A stretch of 64,000 nt of DNA from Campylobacteraceae bacterium. GTDB lineage: Bacteria > Campylobacterota > Campylobacteria > Campylobacterales > Sulfurospirillaceae. The position numbers and the translations under genes were made by a program. The stretch spans positions 1 to 64,000 of the forward strand of contig JALUBH010000018.1 in the NCBI GenBank assembly GCA_027050775.1, written 5' to 3'. Shown here one piece after another: positions 32,673 to 42,435 of this stretch (the first letter of the stretch is position 1; each line of letters starts with the position of its first letter). The notes under the pieces are model-generated. The model was given only the letters and a program-made list of their open reading frames with translations. It had not been told where the DNA came from and ran no database searches.

Positions 32673-35387
32673 CTAAACCTTTATCAACTTTATATCATCT
32701 TCTTTTAAGTAGCACAGATAAGCCTCACACTCTTTATCATATATACGTTTAAGAGCCTTTTTATACAGACTTATTTGCCTTACATGCGAAGGGTGCAAAA
32801 GAGGTGAACTTTTGTAGTCTATCACAACCACCCTATCTTCAAACTCAGCCAACAAATCTAGCTGTTTTCTTTTAGCATTGTAAAAAATCGGTTGCTCCCT
32901 TAAGAGTTTTGCACCCTTTACCAATGTTAAAAACTCATCATTCTCTATTAATTTTAGCACTCTTTTTTTAATATCTATTAAATCATCTTCACCCAAAATA
33001 GTACTGTATCTATTTTTCATAGCTTTATAAGCACTTTGCATAAAGTTTATATTAAATTCACCCAACATCTCTAGCATATAGTGAAGTGCCAAACCAAAAT
33101 CGACAGCTCTAAAATCACCTGCATCTGAACTTTCATCTTCCATCTTATCTATCTCTTGTATCCCATATTTTCTAAGCGCAATAGTATATATGAGCTCTTT
33201 TTTGTCAGGTTTAATCTCATCTTTAACATAAATCTCACCTTTTTTATAACTCTTTAGATATAGATCACAAAAGGCTGAACTCTTCTCTTTGGCAAATACA
33301 AAAAGATTGTCTCTAGCTCTTGTCATCGCGACATACTGAGTGTTCATAGCATCTTCATACTTTTTTATACTCTCTTTGTCTTTTGCCTCTTTATATTTAG
33401 CATCAAAAAATTCTCTACCCTTTACCTTTAAAAACATGTTTTCTAATCTTATGTCATCGTACTCAAATATAAAAGTTTCACCACCACTTCTTGCTCTTTT
33501 TAGCCTGTCCATCACCAAGACATTCGAAAATTCCAAACCTTTTGATTTGTGTATAGTTAGGACTCTAATACCCTCGCTCTCTTTAGATACAGAACTAGAT
33601 GAGATATCTTGATAGTTAAATAAAAACTCTTCTATATCTCTAAATTTTGCACAACTTTGGATAAAAAGAAGCAAATCATCCTCAAAATCAAATATATCAA
33701 AATGTCGAATAATTTTCACCACCAAACTTTGCATCTGTTCTCTTGTATCAAACTCTGCTCCATCACCTCTATAGTCTCTTCCGCTCTCTACCCTAAAATT
33801 CTCAAGATACAACTCATCTTTAAAATACAAATAGTGGATAAAGTCTATAATAGCTGATATGATAGGTATATCTATGAGTTTTCTAGTGGCTTCCATCGTA
33901 ACTTTTGCACCCGCTATCTCATCTTCTATCAACTCTTTGAGCAGTAGTGCCTCTTGGTTTGTGTAACATAAAACCGCTATATCATTTTGTGCAATTCCAA
34001 GCCCTAAAAGCTCTTTTACGCACTCCAACAAAGAGTCACTTATCTCTTCATTTTTATATACTCTCACGGCTCCATCTAGAGCACCATCTTTAGGAGTTTG
34101 CTCTTTATAGCCCTCTATCTTGCCCTTAAATGTCTCATTTATAAAGTTTACAATACTTACAGAGCTTCTATAGTTTGTCTTTAAAACGCCTTTGTCCAAA
34201 TTTAGAATCTTACTTGCATAAGAAAAAAGCTCCTTTGCTCCTCCTCTAAATCTATAGATGGATTGTTTGGTATCACCTACTAAAAAAAGGCTTCTTTTCT
34301 CTTTTACTCCAACTCCTGCTACAATCTCTTGCATAAAAGGCTCTAAGATTTTATACTGCACTATGCTTGTATCTTGAAATTCATCTATCAGCAGATGTTT
34401 AAAGCTCCCATCAAGTCTAAAGTAGAGAAAATCCCTCCCAATTTCATCGCCCAATATATCAAAAAGCCTATTTGTCATCTGTGAAAAGCTTAGCGCTCCT
34501 CTTAGTTTAGACTCAACTTTGAGTGCCTTTTCAAAGGACTCATACAACTTCGAGATTTGTGAAAAAAGATAATTTTCTTTAGCCTGTGTAAACTCAAAAA
34601 GTCTCTTTTTCAGATCATCTAACAGAGTATTTATCTTTTCATCTGTATATTTTTTATAACTCCAGTATCCAAAATCAGATCTAGCTAAAAACTTTTTCTC
34701 AAGTAGAGATTTAATATTTGAGACTTGAAGAGTCTTAAGAGCACTTTCTCCCAAGCCTTTTTCTTTAAATCTTCTTCTTATCTCATCTACAACTTCTAAA
34801 ATCCCTTGTTCATTTGGAAATTCAAAACTTTTTTTGGCAAATGATTCCAGATTTAACTCACTATGCTTTTCAAAAAGCATTGAAAATAACAAAAATATAT
34901 CCGAAAGTTTTCTCTTTTCATTTACAGAAAATAGAACCAAAGATTTATAGAGTTTGGCATTTTTTGATATCTTCAAAAATCTCTGTATCAAATCATCACT
35001 AAGCATACTCTCTTCAAGTCCAAAGTCAGGCATTAGCCCAACATTGAAAGAAAATTTTCTCAAGATTGATGAAAAAAAGGAGTCTATAGTTGAGATTTTT
35101 AAATCACTTCTTAGAAAAAGTAACTCTATCTTTGGTTTAAGCAAAAGTATTTCAGCCCTACTCTTCCTAGTCAGCTCGCAGATGTCATCTAGCTCGCTCT
35201 TTGTTCCAAGTTCCTTTAGAGTATCAAAAATTCTCTTTTTCATCTCTTGAGCTGCTTTGTTTGTAAAAGTAAGTGTTAAAATCTCTTCGGGGATTGACCC
35301 CAAAAACATCAATGAAAGATACCTGACGCTAAGTGCATAGGTCTTTCCGCTTCCGGCACTCGCCTCTAGGGCTAAATTTTTAATCAT
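32673..35387 (-). CDS. addA: AddA-like helicase-nuclease subunit
   Basis: 904 residues from the ATG at 35387, which overlaps the addB stop as ATGA. UvrD-type helicase motifs: LEASAGSGKTYALSVRYLSL (Walker A, about 5-24), LTFTNKAAQEMKKRI (Ia), LIDEFQDTSIVQY (Walker B, about 345), GDTKQSIYRFRGG (III), TNYRSS (IV) and YVAMTRARDNLFV (VI). The C-terminal RecB-like nuclease has VVVIDYKSS (about 865). With AddB it resects double-strand breaks and loads RecA. Shorter than Bacillus AddA, as usual in Campylobacterota. Confidence 0.88.
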   Translation of the reverse strand: MIKNLALEASAGSGKTYALSVRYLSLMFLGSIPEEILTLTFTNKAAQEMKKRIFDTLKELGTKSELDDICELTRKSRAEILLLKPKIELLFLRSDLKISTIDSFFSSILRKFSFNVGLMPDFGLEESMLSDDLIQRFLKISKNAKLYKSLVLFSVNEKRKLSDIFLLFSMLFEKHSELNLESFAKKSFEFPNEQGILEVVDEIRRRFKEKGLGESALKTLQVSNIKSLLEKKFLARSDFGYWSYKKYTDEKINTLLDDLKKRLFEFTQAKENYLFSQISKLYESFEKALKVESKLRGALSFSQMTNRLFDILGDEIGRDFLYFRLDGSFKHLLIDEFQDTSIVQYKILEPFMQEIVAGVGVKEKRSLFLVGDTKQSIYRFRGGAKELFSYASKILNLDKGVLKTNYRSSVSIVNFINETFKGKIEGYKEQTPKDGALDGAVRVYKNEEISDSLLECVKELLGLGIAQNDIAVLCYTNQEALLLKELIEDEIAGAKVTMEATRKLIDIPIISAIIDFIHYLYFKDELYLENFRVESGRDYRGDGAEFDTREQMQSLVVKIIRHFDIFDFEDDLLLFIQSCAKFRDIEEFLFNYQDISSSSVSKESEGIRVLTIHKSKGLEFSNVLVMDRLKRARSGGETFIFEYDDIRLENMFLKVKGREFFDAKYKEAKDKESIKKYEDAMNTQYVAMTRARDNLFVFAKEKSSAFCDLYLKSYKKGEIYVKDEIKPDKKELIYTIALRKYGIQEIDKMEDESSDAGDFRAVDFGLALHYMLEMLGEFNINFMQSAYKAMKNRYSTILGEDDLIDIKKRVLKLIENDEFLTLVKGAKLLREQPIFYNAKRKQLDLLAEFEDRVVVIDYKSSPLLHPSHVRQISLYKKALKRIYDKECEAYLCYLKEDDIKLIKV

Positions 35388-37720
35388 CTCAAACACAACT
35401 TTTTGTATGGACAGTACAGACAATTACTATGCTTTTCACACAGTTGAAATGATTTTATAGGCTCTCTGAACTCTTCTAGGACCTCTTTTAGCTTGTCGGT
35501 TTTTAGAGCCAATCCCGGCTCATTTACCAAAGAACCGCTTTTTAAGTCGTAATAACAAGTTTCTTGAACATCTCCGATGTCACTCGCTAGAAGATAATAA
35601 AATTCTAGTTGAAAATTTGTCATATACTCTATCTTTTGCTTAACTAATTTTCCTATATCTCCACTTTTATAGTCAATGACATACAGTTTTCCATCTTTTT
35701 TATCTAATCTGTCTATCTTTCCTTGTATGCCAAAACCCTCAAAATTAAGACTTAATTCTCTTTCTACACCAAAGACTCTATATCCATTTGCATATCTTTT
35801 TTTCTCATTTTGGATAAATTTATCTAACGTCACAAGCCAACCTTGCAGCTCAAACTCATATAAATCATCTTTACAAAAACTCAACAACTCTTTTTGAAGA
35901 AGTTTTTTGATATTTTTCTCATCATCAAAGACAAAATTTTCTGAAAATACCTTTTGCAATGCTTTATGTAAATCCAAACCCAAAGTAGCGTTGGATGATG
36001 TTAGAGAATTTTGTGGCTCTTGAAGCTTCTTGATATATTTAAAGTAAAATTTTCTTCTACATGTAAGGAGCGTATTGAGCTTTGTTGCACTTAGGCTATA
36101 TTTGGTCAAATCATAGCTTAAATCCTCCACTACTTCAACTTTCGGTGTAAAATTTTCTCTTTTTTTAAAAAGTATGTGATTGTAGTTTTGAGATGTATCA
36201 CTCTTAGCATAAGACAAGCCTAACTCATCCAAAAAGCGAGATGGCATAGTTGTCTCGTTTTGTACAGAAGTTATGAGAACTTTTTTTGCATTTTTAAAGA
36301 GATGAAAATAGTAGTACTTTTGCAAACTCTCTCTATCTTTCTTGGTAGGCAAACCTGCATTTTTTCTAATTTGGGTATTTAAAAACAGATCTTTTTGACT
36401 GCGTCTAGGTACATATTCATCGCTGAAATCAGGCACAATCACACCCTCAAAGCTACAACCTCTCGTCTCCAACAGCCCCATCACGGTGATCATGCCACCT
36501 CTTACATCATCTTCACTTTTTAATTTGATTCTTTTTAAAAAGAGTCTGAAAATCTGCTCCAAACTTAAAAAATCTAGATTTAACAAAAATGTACGAAAAC
36601 GAAAAATCTCTTCTTTATACACATCACTATTGCTCTCATTTTTATCCAAATTCAAAAGCTCTTCCAAGATTTTTATAGCCGAATTTGGATCGATCTTGGC
36701 TCTAAATTTATCTGTTATGTTTTTAAGTAGGATTTGTGGCATATCTAATTTTTTTACTCTTGTTTTATGTTCATTTTTATCTGAATTCAGATAAAGCTCT
36801 ATGGCTTCAATCGTTCTATATATATTTGAATTTGCCAAAGAAAAACCCATAGCAAAATTTAGGTTTTTATGCGTATCAAACTCTTTTAAAAAAGTTGCAA
36901 TACTTTCATCAGGCAAAACAACAACTATATTTTGAGGCCTTATACCATTTTTTATGAACTCGTCAATAGCAAAAAAGATAGATCCGACTTGTGAAATTCT
37001 TGTATCAAATGTCTTTACATCTGCTTTTAATTTTTTATGTCCTATCGGCTCTTGGGAAATAATATTTCCAGATGAAATATCTAGTTTATAACTGTAGTTT
37101 TTCTTAAGATCAAAGCCTATATCTTCAAATATCTCTTTTACTTTTTTGTTATATCTGTTTAATTCTAAAATAACATACAAAGGTACAATTTTAGAACACT
37201 CTTCGATGAGTTTCATCTCAAAATTACTCAAAAAACCATCTAGTTTAATCTCGACTTTTTCCAGATTTTTGAGATAATCAACATTTAGTCGATAGTGTGA
37301 ACTAAGATTAACTCTATCTATATAGTTATTTTTATCCAACAGCTCTACATATCTTTTTTTTAAGATTTCAAGGGCAGCTAGGTGATCATCATAAAGAGCA
37401 TAAGTATCAAATTTTCTCAAATCATTTATCTCTATAGCTTCACTTGCAAGCTCGTCAAAAAATTTAAATATATATGCAGAATGGTTTATAAATGTCAAAA
37501 ATTCTGAATCAAATTGCAAAATAGAAAAATCATCAAATTTTGACGCCTCTCTTAAAAGTAAAAACCTACTATCTTCGTCTATAAAAACTCTATCATCGAC
37601 CAAGATAGCTTTAAATTCAAACTCCGCTATAGTGATAGCTTTGGGTAGTAGTGTATTTTGAGTTACAAAACCACTATAAAACTCTCTTATAGCTCTATTG
37701 GTTGAAAATACTCTTGTCAT
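35384..37720 (-). CDS. addB: AddB-like nuclease subunit with Fe-S cysteines
   Basis: 778 residues. The N-terminal part is a degenerate helicase fold without a convincing Walker A; the C-terminal part is a PD-(D/E)XK nuclease with GKIDRLDKKDGKLYVIDYKS split over about residues 675-695. Four Cys around the nuclease (CRRKFYF near 570, then CEKHSNCLYCPYKKLC at 760-776) match the 4Fe-4S staple of AddB/RecB-type nucleases. It overlaps both fixH-like and addA genes by ATGA, so all three are translationally coupled. Confidence 0.85.
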   Translation of the reverse strand: MTRVFSTNRAIREFYSGFVTQNTLLPKAITIAEFEFKAILVDDRVFIDEDSRFLLLREASKFDDFSILQFDSEFLTFINHSAYIFKFFDELASEAIEINDLRKFDTYALYDDHLAALEILKKRYVELLDKNNYIDRVNLSSHYRLNVDYLKNLEKVEIKLDGFLSNFEMKLIEECSKIVPLYVILELNRYNKKVKEIFEDIGFDLKKNYSYKLDISSGNIISQEPIGHKKLKADVKTFDTRISQVGSIFFAIDEFIKNGIRPQNIVVVLPDESIATFLKEFDTHKNLNFAMGFSLANSNIYRTIEAIELYLNSDKNEHKTRVKKLDMPQILLKNITDKFRAKIDPNSAIKILEELLNLDKNESNSDVYKEEIFRFRTFLLNLDFLSLEQIFRLFLKRIKLKSEDDVRGGMITVMGLLETRGCSFEGVIVPDFSDEYVPRRSQKDLFLNTQIRKNAGLPTKKDRESLQKYYYFHLFKNAKKVLITSVQNETTMPSRFLDELGLSYAKSDTSQNYNHILFKKRENFTPKVEVVEDLSYDLTKYSLSATKLNTLLTCRRKFYFKYIKKLQEPQNSLTSSNATLGLDLHKALQKVFSENFVFDDEKNIKKLLQKELLSFCKDDLYEFELQGWLVTLDKFIQNEKKRYANGYRVFGVERELSLNFEGFGIQGKIDRLDKKDGKLYVIDYKSGDIGKLVKQKIEYMTNFQLEFYYLLASDIGDVQETCYYDLKSGSLVNEPGLALKTDKLKEVLEEFREPIKSFQLCEKHSNCLYCPYKKLCLR

Positions 37721-38214
37721 TTCCTAGTAGCATTTACTTCGTAAGAGTTGAAACCCCTGTATTTTTCTATCTTTGTGGTTGTTAGTACTTTCCAACGACC
37801 AAGTTTTTGTATATCTAAATCTTCAAAGATATATGTTCCATTTTTAACTTTTAAGGGTTTGAGTTTTTTATTAAGGTCGTTAGTCTCAAATCTTGTTAGC
37901 AACATCTCTATATCTGCATTATTTATGGGCTTATTAGTAATTTTATCGACTATTTTGATTGAAAACTTGTTTTTGCCTATCCTAAACTTTGCCGTACTAT
38001 AGCTTATAACAAAATGCTTATCAAATGCATCTTTTTGTTTTTCCAGCTCATAAGCATTGTCTTCAACGCCTTGATAGTGTTTCATAAAATAAGTTGACTC
38101 TTGCACAGGATGCTCTAAAGCCTCTTTTACACTAAGAGCGCCACCTATCACAACTGCTATTATAATAGCCAAAATACCATGAGGCCAATAGTTTCTCTCT
38201 TTTTTTTCACTCAT
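37717..38214 (-). CDS. FixH-like protein of cbb3 oxidase maturation
   Basis: 165 residues: one N-terminal transmembrane helix (about 13-30) followed by a periplasmic beta-sandwich (VISYSTAKFRIGKNKFSIKIVD... and ENG-free KNGTYIFEDLDIQKLGRWKV). FixH/CcoG-associated proteins help supply copper or assemble CcoN. The position, directly after the cco genes, supports this; the sequence match is moderate. ATGA overlap with addB; one-base abutment with the preceding TPM-like gene. Confidence 0.68.
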   Translation of the reverse strand: MSEKKERNYWPHGILAIIIAVVIGGALSVKEALEHPVQESTYFMKHYQGVEDNAYELEKQKDAFDKHFVISYSTAKFRIGKNKFSIKIVDKITNKPINNADIEMLLTRFETNDLNKKLKPLKVKNGTYIFEDLDIQKLGRWKVLTTTKIEKYRGFNSYEVNATRK

Positions 38215-38822
38215 TATCTACTCTTTTTTAATCTTCTTATAAAATACCAACCGATAACTGCAATTAAAAATAAAAATATGGAGAGTTGAAGAGAAAAATA
38301 TATATCTCGATTTGTGCTTCCAATTCCACTTTTTAATTTTATATCTTTTGATTCTGCAATTCGCTCAACCATATCTGCATAGCCATTTAACATAGCTGCA
38401 CTAACACTAACATACTTTTTTTTGAGCGTCAAAAGAGGTATGATAGTTCCCTCCCAAGGATATGGAGAGAGTATAGCGCTTTTATCAAAAGTATCTTTCA
38501 AATCCGATGAGTTATAAATATCAACTTTTTGCTCATTTAATACAATTGAAAGTATAGCATACGGAGGTTTTAGCTTTTTAGCAAAATCTTTTTCATACTC
38601 CACTATTGACTCACCATTGAGCTTCTTTTTTGTCAAAAGATAAGCGCTAATACCTGTTTTACTGTAGAGCTCATTTGCCATCTGTTCTATTTTTGCTTCA
38701 GTTTTATTTAGTATAACACCATTATTATAGACAAACTTCTTTGCCTGTAGTGTCACAGTAAATAAAAGAAGCACAAGAAGAGTAAATATCTTCTTGTGCT
38801 TTTGCAAAGTACTACTTATCAT
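38214..38822 (-). CDS. TPM-domain-like membrane-anchored protein
   Basis: 202 residues from the ATG at 38822, which overlaps the stop of the preceding 33-codon gene as TGATG. Signal peptide (about 12-28), a periplasmic domain beginning FVYNNGVILNKTEAKIEQMA that resembles the TPM (TLP18.3/Psb32/MOLO-1) fold, and a C-terminal transmembrane helix (about 175-195) followed by a basic tail. TPM domains act in photosystem or respiratory complex assembly in some bacteria. Within the cbb3 operon a role in oxidase assembly is plausible but unproved. Confidence 0.6.
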   Translation of the reverse strand: MISSTLQKHKKIFTLLVLLLFTVTLQAKKFVYNNGVILNKTEAKIEQMANELYSKTGISAYLLTKKKLNGESIVEYEKDFAKKLKPPYAILSIVLNEQKVDIYNSSDLKDTFDKSAILSPYPWEGTIIPLLTLKKKYVSVSAAMLNGYADMVERIAESKDIKLKSGIGSTNRDIYFSLQLSIFLFLIAVIGWYFIRRLKKSR

Positions 38823-38923
38823 CAACCGACATATAAGTGATTTGGTGTCAATACCAAATACGCAGAAACTACTGCCATTATAATTAAACCCCAGGTTATT
38901 ATTACATCCATTTTATCTGCCAT
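38822..38923 (-). CDS. 33-residue membrane microprotein in the cbb3 operon
   Basis: Reads MADKMDVIITWGLIIMAVVS and then AYLVLTPNHLYVG. One transmembrane helix (about 6-25). The ATG at 38923 follows AAGGGG at six bases, and the stop overlaps the next start (TGATG), so it is a proper cistron between the DUF4006 and TPM-like genes and not filler. Small single-helix subunits are known in cbb3 oxidases (CcoQ, CcoM), which makes a structural or assembly role attractive. Too short for usual gene callers; no homologue is known to me. Confidence 0.7.
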   Translation of the reverse strand: MADKMDVIITWGLIIMAVVSAYLVLTPNHLYVG

Positions 38924-38932
38924 GATATCCCC

Positions 38933-39145
38933 TTATTTTGTGATAGATATATGCTTCTCGGCATTTCTATCTCTCATTTTAATAGTTGTTGGATTAGTTA
39001 AGGTATAAGGTTTATTTGCTACTTCTTGTTGAGCTTTTATGCCCCAAACCGTAAAAACAGCTAAAATACTAAGCAACAACACAGTTGCAATTAACATACC
39101 TGTTACTCCACTCAGTGTAAAAACACCTCTATTTGTATTTTCCAT
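38933..39145 (-). CDS. DUF4006 protein, cbb3-associated
   Basis: 70 residues with one transmembrane helix (about 10-32), of the DUF4006 type that sits behind ccoP in Campylobacterota (NRGVFTLSGVTGMLIATVLL). It lies three bases after ccoP and nine bases before the 33-residue microprotein gene. Function unknown; probably an accessory subunit or assembly factor of the oxidase. Confidence 0.78.
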   Translation of the reverse strand: MENTNRGVFTLSGVTGMLIATVLLLSILAVFTVWGIKAQQEVANKPYTLTNPTTIKMRDRNAEKHISITK

Positions 39146-39148
39146 ATT

Positions 39149-40000
39149 TTATTCCTCACCTAAAGAGTCAACATAAGTGCCAACTGCAGTTTTTTGAATG
39201 TCTGTCAATCTTCCGTCATTGAACTTAGGCATTACACCAATGTTGCCTTTTTTGCCATGATTTAGGACAGCTACAACAAATTGAGCCTTACCATAATTTA
39301 CCAAAGCCGGTGCACTTCCACCCATACCTTTTCCATCCATACCATGACAACCTCCACAAGTTGCAAAAAGTTTTTTGCCTTTTGCTATAAGCTCAGGATG
39401 CTTGCTTTTGCCACTTTTTGACAAATCTTGTACGATATAAGCCGCAACAGCCTGCGCACTTGCCTTATCCATAAGACCTGCAGGCATCTGACCTAGAGGA
39501 TAACCTTGTCCTTTCGAGCCTTTCAAAACAGTATTTACTATGTGATTTTCTCCACCCCAAGTAGTAAGATCTCTAGCTTTTCCATCCATACCGTCTCCAG
39601 TGATGCCATGACAAGGCGAGCATTGAACCAAGAATACTCCTTCACCCATACCCATCAAAGTTTCATGATCCGGATTTGCCCATTTACTCTCAAATCTTTT
39701 AGTGTAATCGCTTACTTCTTGGTTATACTGTCCTATTTGTGAAAAAGTAGCCACAGGGTACCCTAGGAAGAAGTACCATAAACCCCATACAATTGTTCCT
39801 AAAAAGGCAAGCGACCAACCTGTAGGTAATGGATTAGAAAATTCACCTATACCGTCCCAATTATCCCCCGTCAACTCACCAGTAGCCTTGTCTGTTTTCA
39901 TCTGTTTGATGTATTTTCCAGCAATGCCCACGGTGAGAATTATAATTACTGCTGCACCTATTAGTGTCAGCACGTTAATATTATCATTCAGCCAATTCAT
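39149..40000 (-). CDS. ccoP: cbb3 cytochrome c oxidase subunit III (dihaem c)
   Basis: 283 residues: N-terminal transmembrane helices (about 8-28 and 60-78) and two class I cytochrome c domains with CSPCH (about 125-129) and CGGCH (about 217-221). Axial Met candidates lie in LGQMPAG and IGVMPKF. It passes electrons from the bc1 complex or soluble cytochromes to CcoO/CcoN. Spacing of two bases to ccoQ upstream. Confidence 0.94.
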   Translation of the reverse strand: MNWLNDNINVLTLIGAAVIIILTVGIAGKYIKQMKTDKATGELTGDNWDGIGEFSNPLPTGWSLAFLGTIVWGLWYFFLGYPVATFSQIGQYNQEVSDYTKRFESKWANPDHETLMGMGEGVFLVQCSPCHGITGDGMDGKARDLTTWGGENHIVNTVLKGSKGQGYPLGQMPAGLMDKASAQAVAAYIVQDLSKSGKSKHPELIAKGKKLFATCGGCHGMDGKGMGGSAPALVNYGKAQFVVAVLNHGKKGNIGVMPKFNDGRLTDIQKTAVGTYVDSLGEE

Positions 40001-40002
40001 TT

Positions 40003-40230
40003 TTAACGCTCCTCATTATCTTTTTTGTTCTCTTGTGGATGTTTTCCTTCAACCAAGGTATCATCTATATCGTCATTTAGTGCCATATCAGAGTATTTTT
40101 CATAATCCTTTTTGCCACCTTTTTGAGATTTATAGAGATAATATATATAGATATAAAACCCTATAGTAAGAAAAAAAATCATACTTACATATCCCCAACC
40201 TTGAAGATTCCTGATAAATTCCATATCCAC
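40003..40230 (-). CDS. ccoQ: cbb3 oxidase small subunit CcoQ
   Basis: 75 residues with one transmembrane helix (about 12-32) and a charged, Lys/Asp-rich cytoplasmic tail. The position between ccoO and ccoP is the conserved one. A GTG start seven bases after AAGGA is preferred to the ATG two codons later. CcoQ stabilises the complex. Confidence 0.85.
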   Translation of the reverse strand: MDMEFIRNLQGWGYVSMIFFLTIGFYIYIYYLYKSQKGGKKDYEKYSDMALNDDIDDTLVEGKHPQENKKDNEER

Positions 40231-40240
40231 AATAAATTCC

Positions 40241-40906
40241 TTATTTTAGACCATTTAAGTATGCGATTAACGCAACTATCTCTTTAATGTCACCATTTTT
40301 ATATGCATCTTTAACACCTTGGTTTTTCATACCGGCTACTATCTTGCCTGCTTGTATAAAAGCAGCTTTTTTAGCCTGATCATAAGTACCAAGTTTTGGC
40401 ATACCCGGCTGGTTATAAGGAACATCAAAAACTTTCTTGACTGTATATGCTTCTGCATAGGCAGTCTTTAAATCGGCACTCTTTTTAAACATAAAACCAT
40501 ATTTTGGCATGATAGAACCAGGCACAACAGCTTGTGGATTTAGCATATGATTTTCATGCCAATCTGTAGTTCTGTAGTTTCCAACTCTATGAAGATCCGG
40601 ACCTATTCTTCTACTTCCCCAAAGGAAAGGTCTATCATAAGCATACTCTCCACTAAGTGAATATTTTCCATATCTATCTGTCTCAGATTTAAATGGACGA
40701 ATCAACTGTGAATGGCAAGTATTGCAACCATTTCGTATATAAACTTGTCTTCCTGCAAGCTGTAGCACTGTATATGGTTTTGTTCCCTTAAGAGGTCTAG
40801 CACTCTCCATGAAATCAGGAAGAATTGTAACTATACCAGCATATGCGATGACCAAAAATACACCTACTGCAAAAAAGAATGGATTTTTTTCTAACCAATG
40901 AAACAT
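40241..40906 (-). CDS. ccoO: cbb3 oxidase subunit II (monohaem c)
   Basis: 221 residues: one N-terminal transmembrane helix and a periplasmic cytochrome c domain with CNTCHSQ (about 59-65) and conserved stretches RPFKSETDRYGKYS and RRIGPDLHRVGN. The axial Met is probably in PGSIMPKYGF. It accepts electrons from CcoP and gives them to CcoN. Confidence 0.95.
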   Translation of the reverse strand: MFHWLEKNPFFFAVGVFLVIAYAGIVTILPDFMESARPLKGTKPYTVLQLAGRQVYIRNGCNTCHSQLIRPFKSETDRYGKYSLSGEYAYDRPFLWGSRRIGPDLHRVGNYRTTDWHENHMLNPQAVVPGSIMPKYGFMFKKSADLKTAYAEAYTVKKVFDVPYNQPGMPKLGTYDQAKKAAFIQAGKIVAGMKNQGVKDAYKNGDIKEIVALIAYLNGLK

Positions 40907-40917
40907 CTTATACCCCC

Positions 40918-42381
40918 TTACGCCATAGGTGAAGCATATTGAGGTTCTTTCTCAATCGCTTTGCTTGAAGTAGCTGTTTTATAGATGTTATACGCCCACA
41001 TAAATACACCTATCAGATAAAACGAACCACCAACTGCTCTTAATGTCCAATATGGATGAAGAACTTCAACCGTATCAATAAATGAGTAAGCTAAGTTACC
41101 ATACTGATCAGTTGCTCTCCACATCATACCTTGAGTAATACCAGCTATCCACATACTTGTAAAGTACATGACAATACCTGTTGTTTGAAGCCAAAATTGA
41201 GCTTCAACAAGTTTTTTACTAAATATCTCTCTTTTAAACATTCTAGGAGCCATATGAAATATACCACCGATAATCATAAATCCAACCCATCCTAGAGTAC
41301 CATCATGGACATGTCCTGGAATCCAATCTGTAAAGTGCGCAAGAGCATTTACTGATTTTATAGCCTGAATAGGGCCCTCAAGAGTACTTAACATATAGAA
41401 GGTTGAAGCTAGTACATAAAATTTAATCAAAGGGTTATCCTTCAACTGTCCCCACTCACCTTTCATGGTAAGTAGAATATTGATAGCACTTCCCCAAGAT
41501 GGTAAAATCAATATAATAGAAAAGATTGAAGCCATAGTCTGAACCCAATCAGGAACTGTTGAGTAAAGAAGGTGGTGTCCACCTGCCCAAAGATAGACAA
41601 ACATCAAGCCCCAAAATGATAAAAGTGATAATTTATATGAAAATATAGGTTGACCTGACTCTTTTGGTAAAAAGTAGTAAATCATAGCGATAATAGGCAC
41701 TGTAAAGACAAATGCGACTGCATTGTGTCCATACCACCACTGCACCATAGCATCATTACTTCCTGCATACATCGAAACTGAGTGAAACCAATCACCCATG
41801 CCGGATACAAAGTAAGTAGGTACTTCCATGTTATTAAATACATAAAGCATAGCCACACCTAAAAATGTTGCTATGTAATACCATACGGATATATATAAGA
41901 CTTTCTCTCTCCTTATACCTATAAGTCCGAAGATACTAACTCCCCATAAAACCCACACGATTACGATACCTATATCTACAGGCCATTCAAACTCTGCATA
42001 CTCTTTTGAACTTGTTTCTCCCATAAGTAGCGAAACAACGGCTACTGCTACAACTATGATATATAGCCAAAATTGTAGTTTTCCTATGAACATCAAAAAT
42101 TTTGATTCTGCCATAGAGACTTTCAAAACTCTTTGCCCTATATAGTACCAAGTGGCCATTATACCACTGACCGTAAAACCAAAAGCAACTCCATCAGTGT
42201 GTATTGGTCTTAGCCTTCCAAATGTCCCATACTCTCCAAAAAAGTTATTTAACTCAGGGAAAGCCAATTGAAATGCGATGATAACACCCACACTCATACC
42301 CACAATGCCCAGCACAATAGCGGAAACTGTAAAGTATTTTGCAACTGTATAGTCATAGTTAATTGCATTACTAGACTGCAT
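40918..42381 (-). CDS. ccoN: cbb3 oxidase catalytic subunit I
   Basis: 487 residues from the ATG at 42381, five bases after AGGAGG (a TTG one codon earlier is less likely). Twelve or so transmembrane helices. Metal ligands: His in RPIHTDGVAFGF (low-spin haem b, about 52-60), WYGHNAVAF (Cu-B, about 218-225) with the nearby Tyr, GGHHLLYS (Cu-B pair, about 265-272) and GHVHDGTLGW (both haem irons, about 350-358). It reduces O2 at high affinity in microaerobic cells. First gene of the long operon. Confidence 0.96.
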   Translation of the reverse strand: MQSSNAINYDYTVAKYFTVSAIVLGIVGMSVGVIIAFQLAFPELNNFFGEYGTFGRLRPIHTDGVAFGFTVSGIMATWYYIGQRVLKVSMAESKFLMFIGKLQFWLYIIVVAVAVVSLLMGETSSKEYAEFEWPVDIGIVIVWVLWGVSIFGLIGIRREKVLYISVWYYIATFLGVAMLYVFNNMEVPTYFVSGMGDWFHSVSMYAGSNDAMVQWWYGHNAVAFVFTVPIIAMIYYFLPKESGQPIFSYKLSLLSFWGLMFVYLWAGGHHLLYSTVPDWVQTMASIFSIILILPSWGSAINILLTMKGEWGQLKDNPLIKFYVLASTFYMLSTLEGPIQAIKSVNALAHFTDWIPGHVHDGTLGWVGFMIIGGIFHMAPRMFKREIFSKKLVEAQFWLQTTGIVMYFTSMWIAGITQGMMWRATDQYGNLAYSFIDTVEVLHPYWTLRAVGGSFYLIGVFMWAYNIYKTATSSKAIEKEPQYASPMA

Positions 42382-42435
42382 CAATTCCTCCTAAAATATA
42401 TTTTTATGTCACACATTTATCACATAATTATCAGA

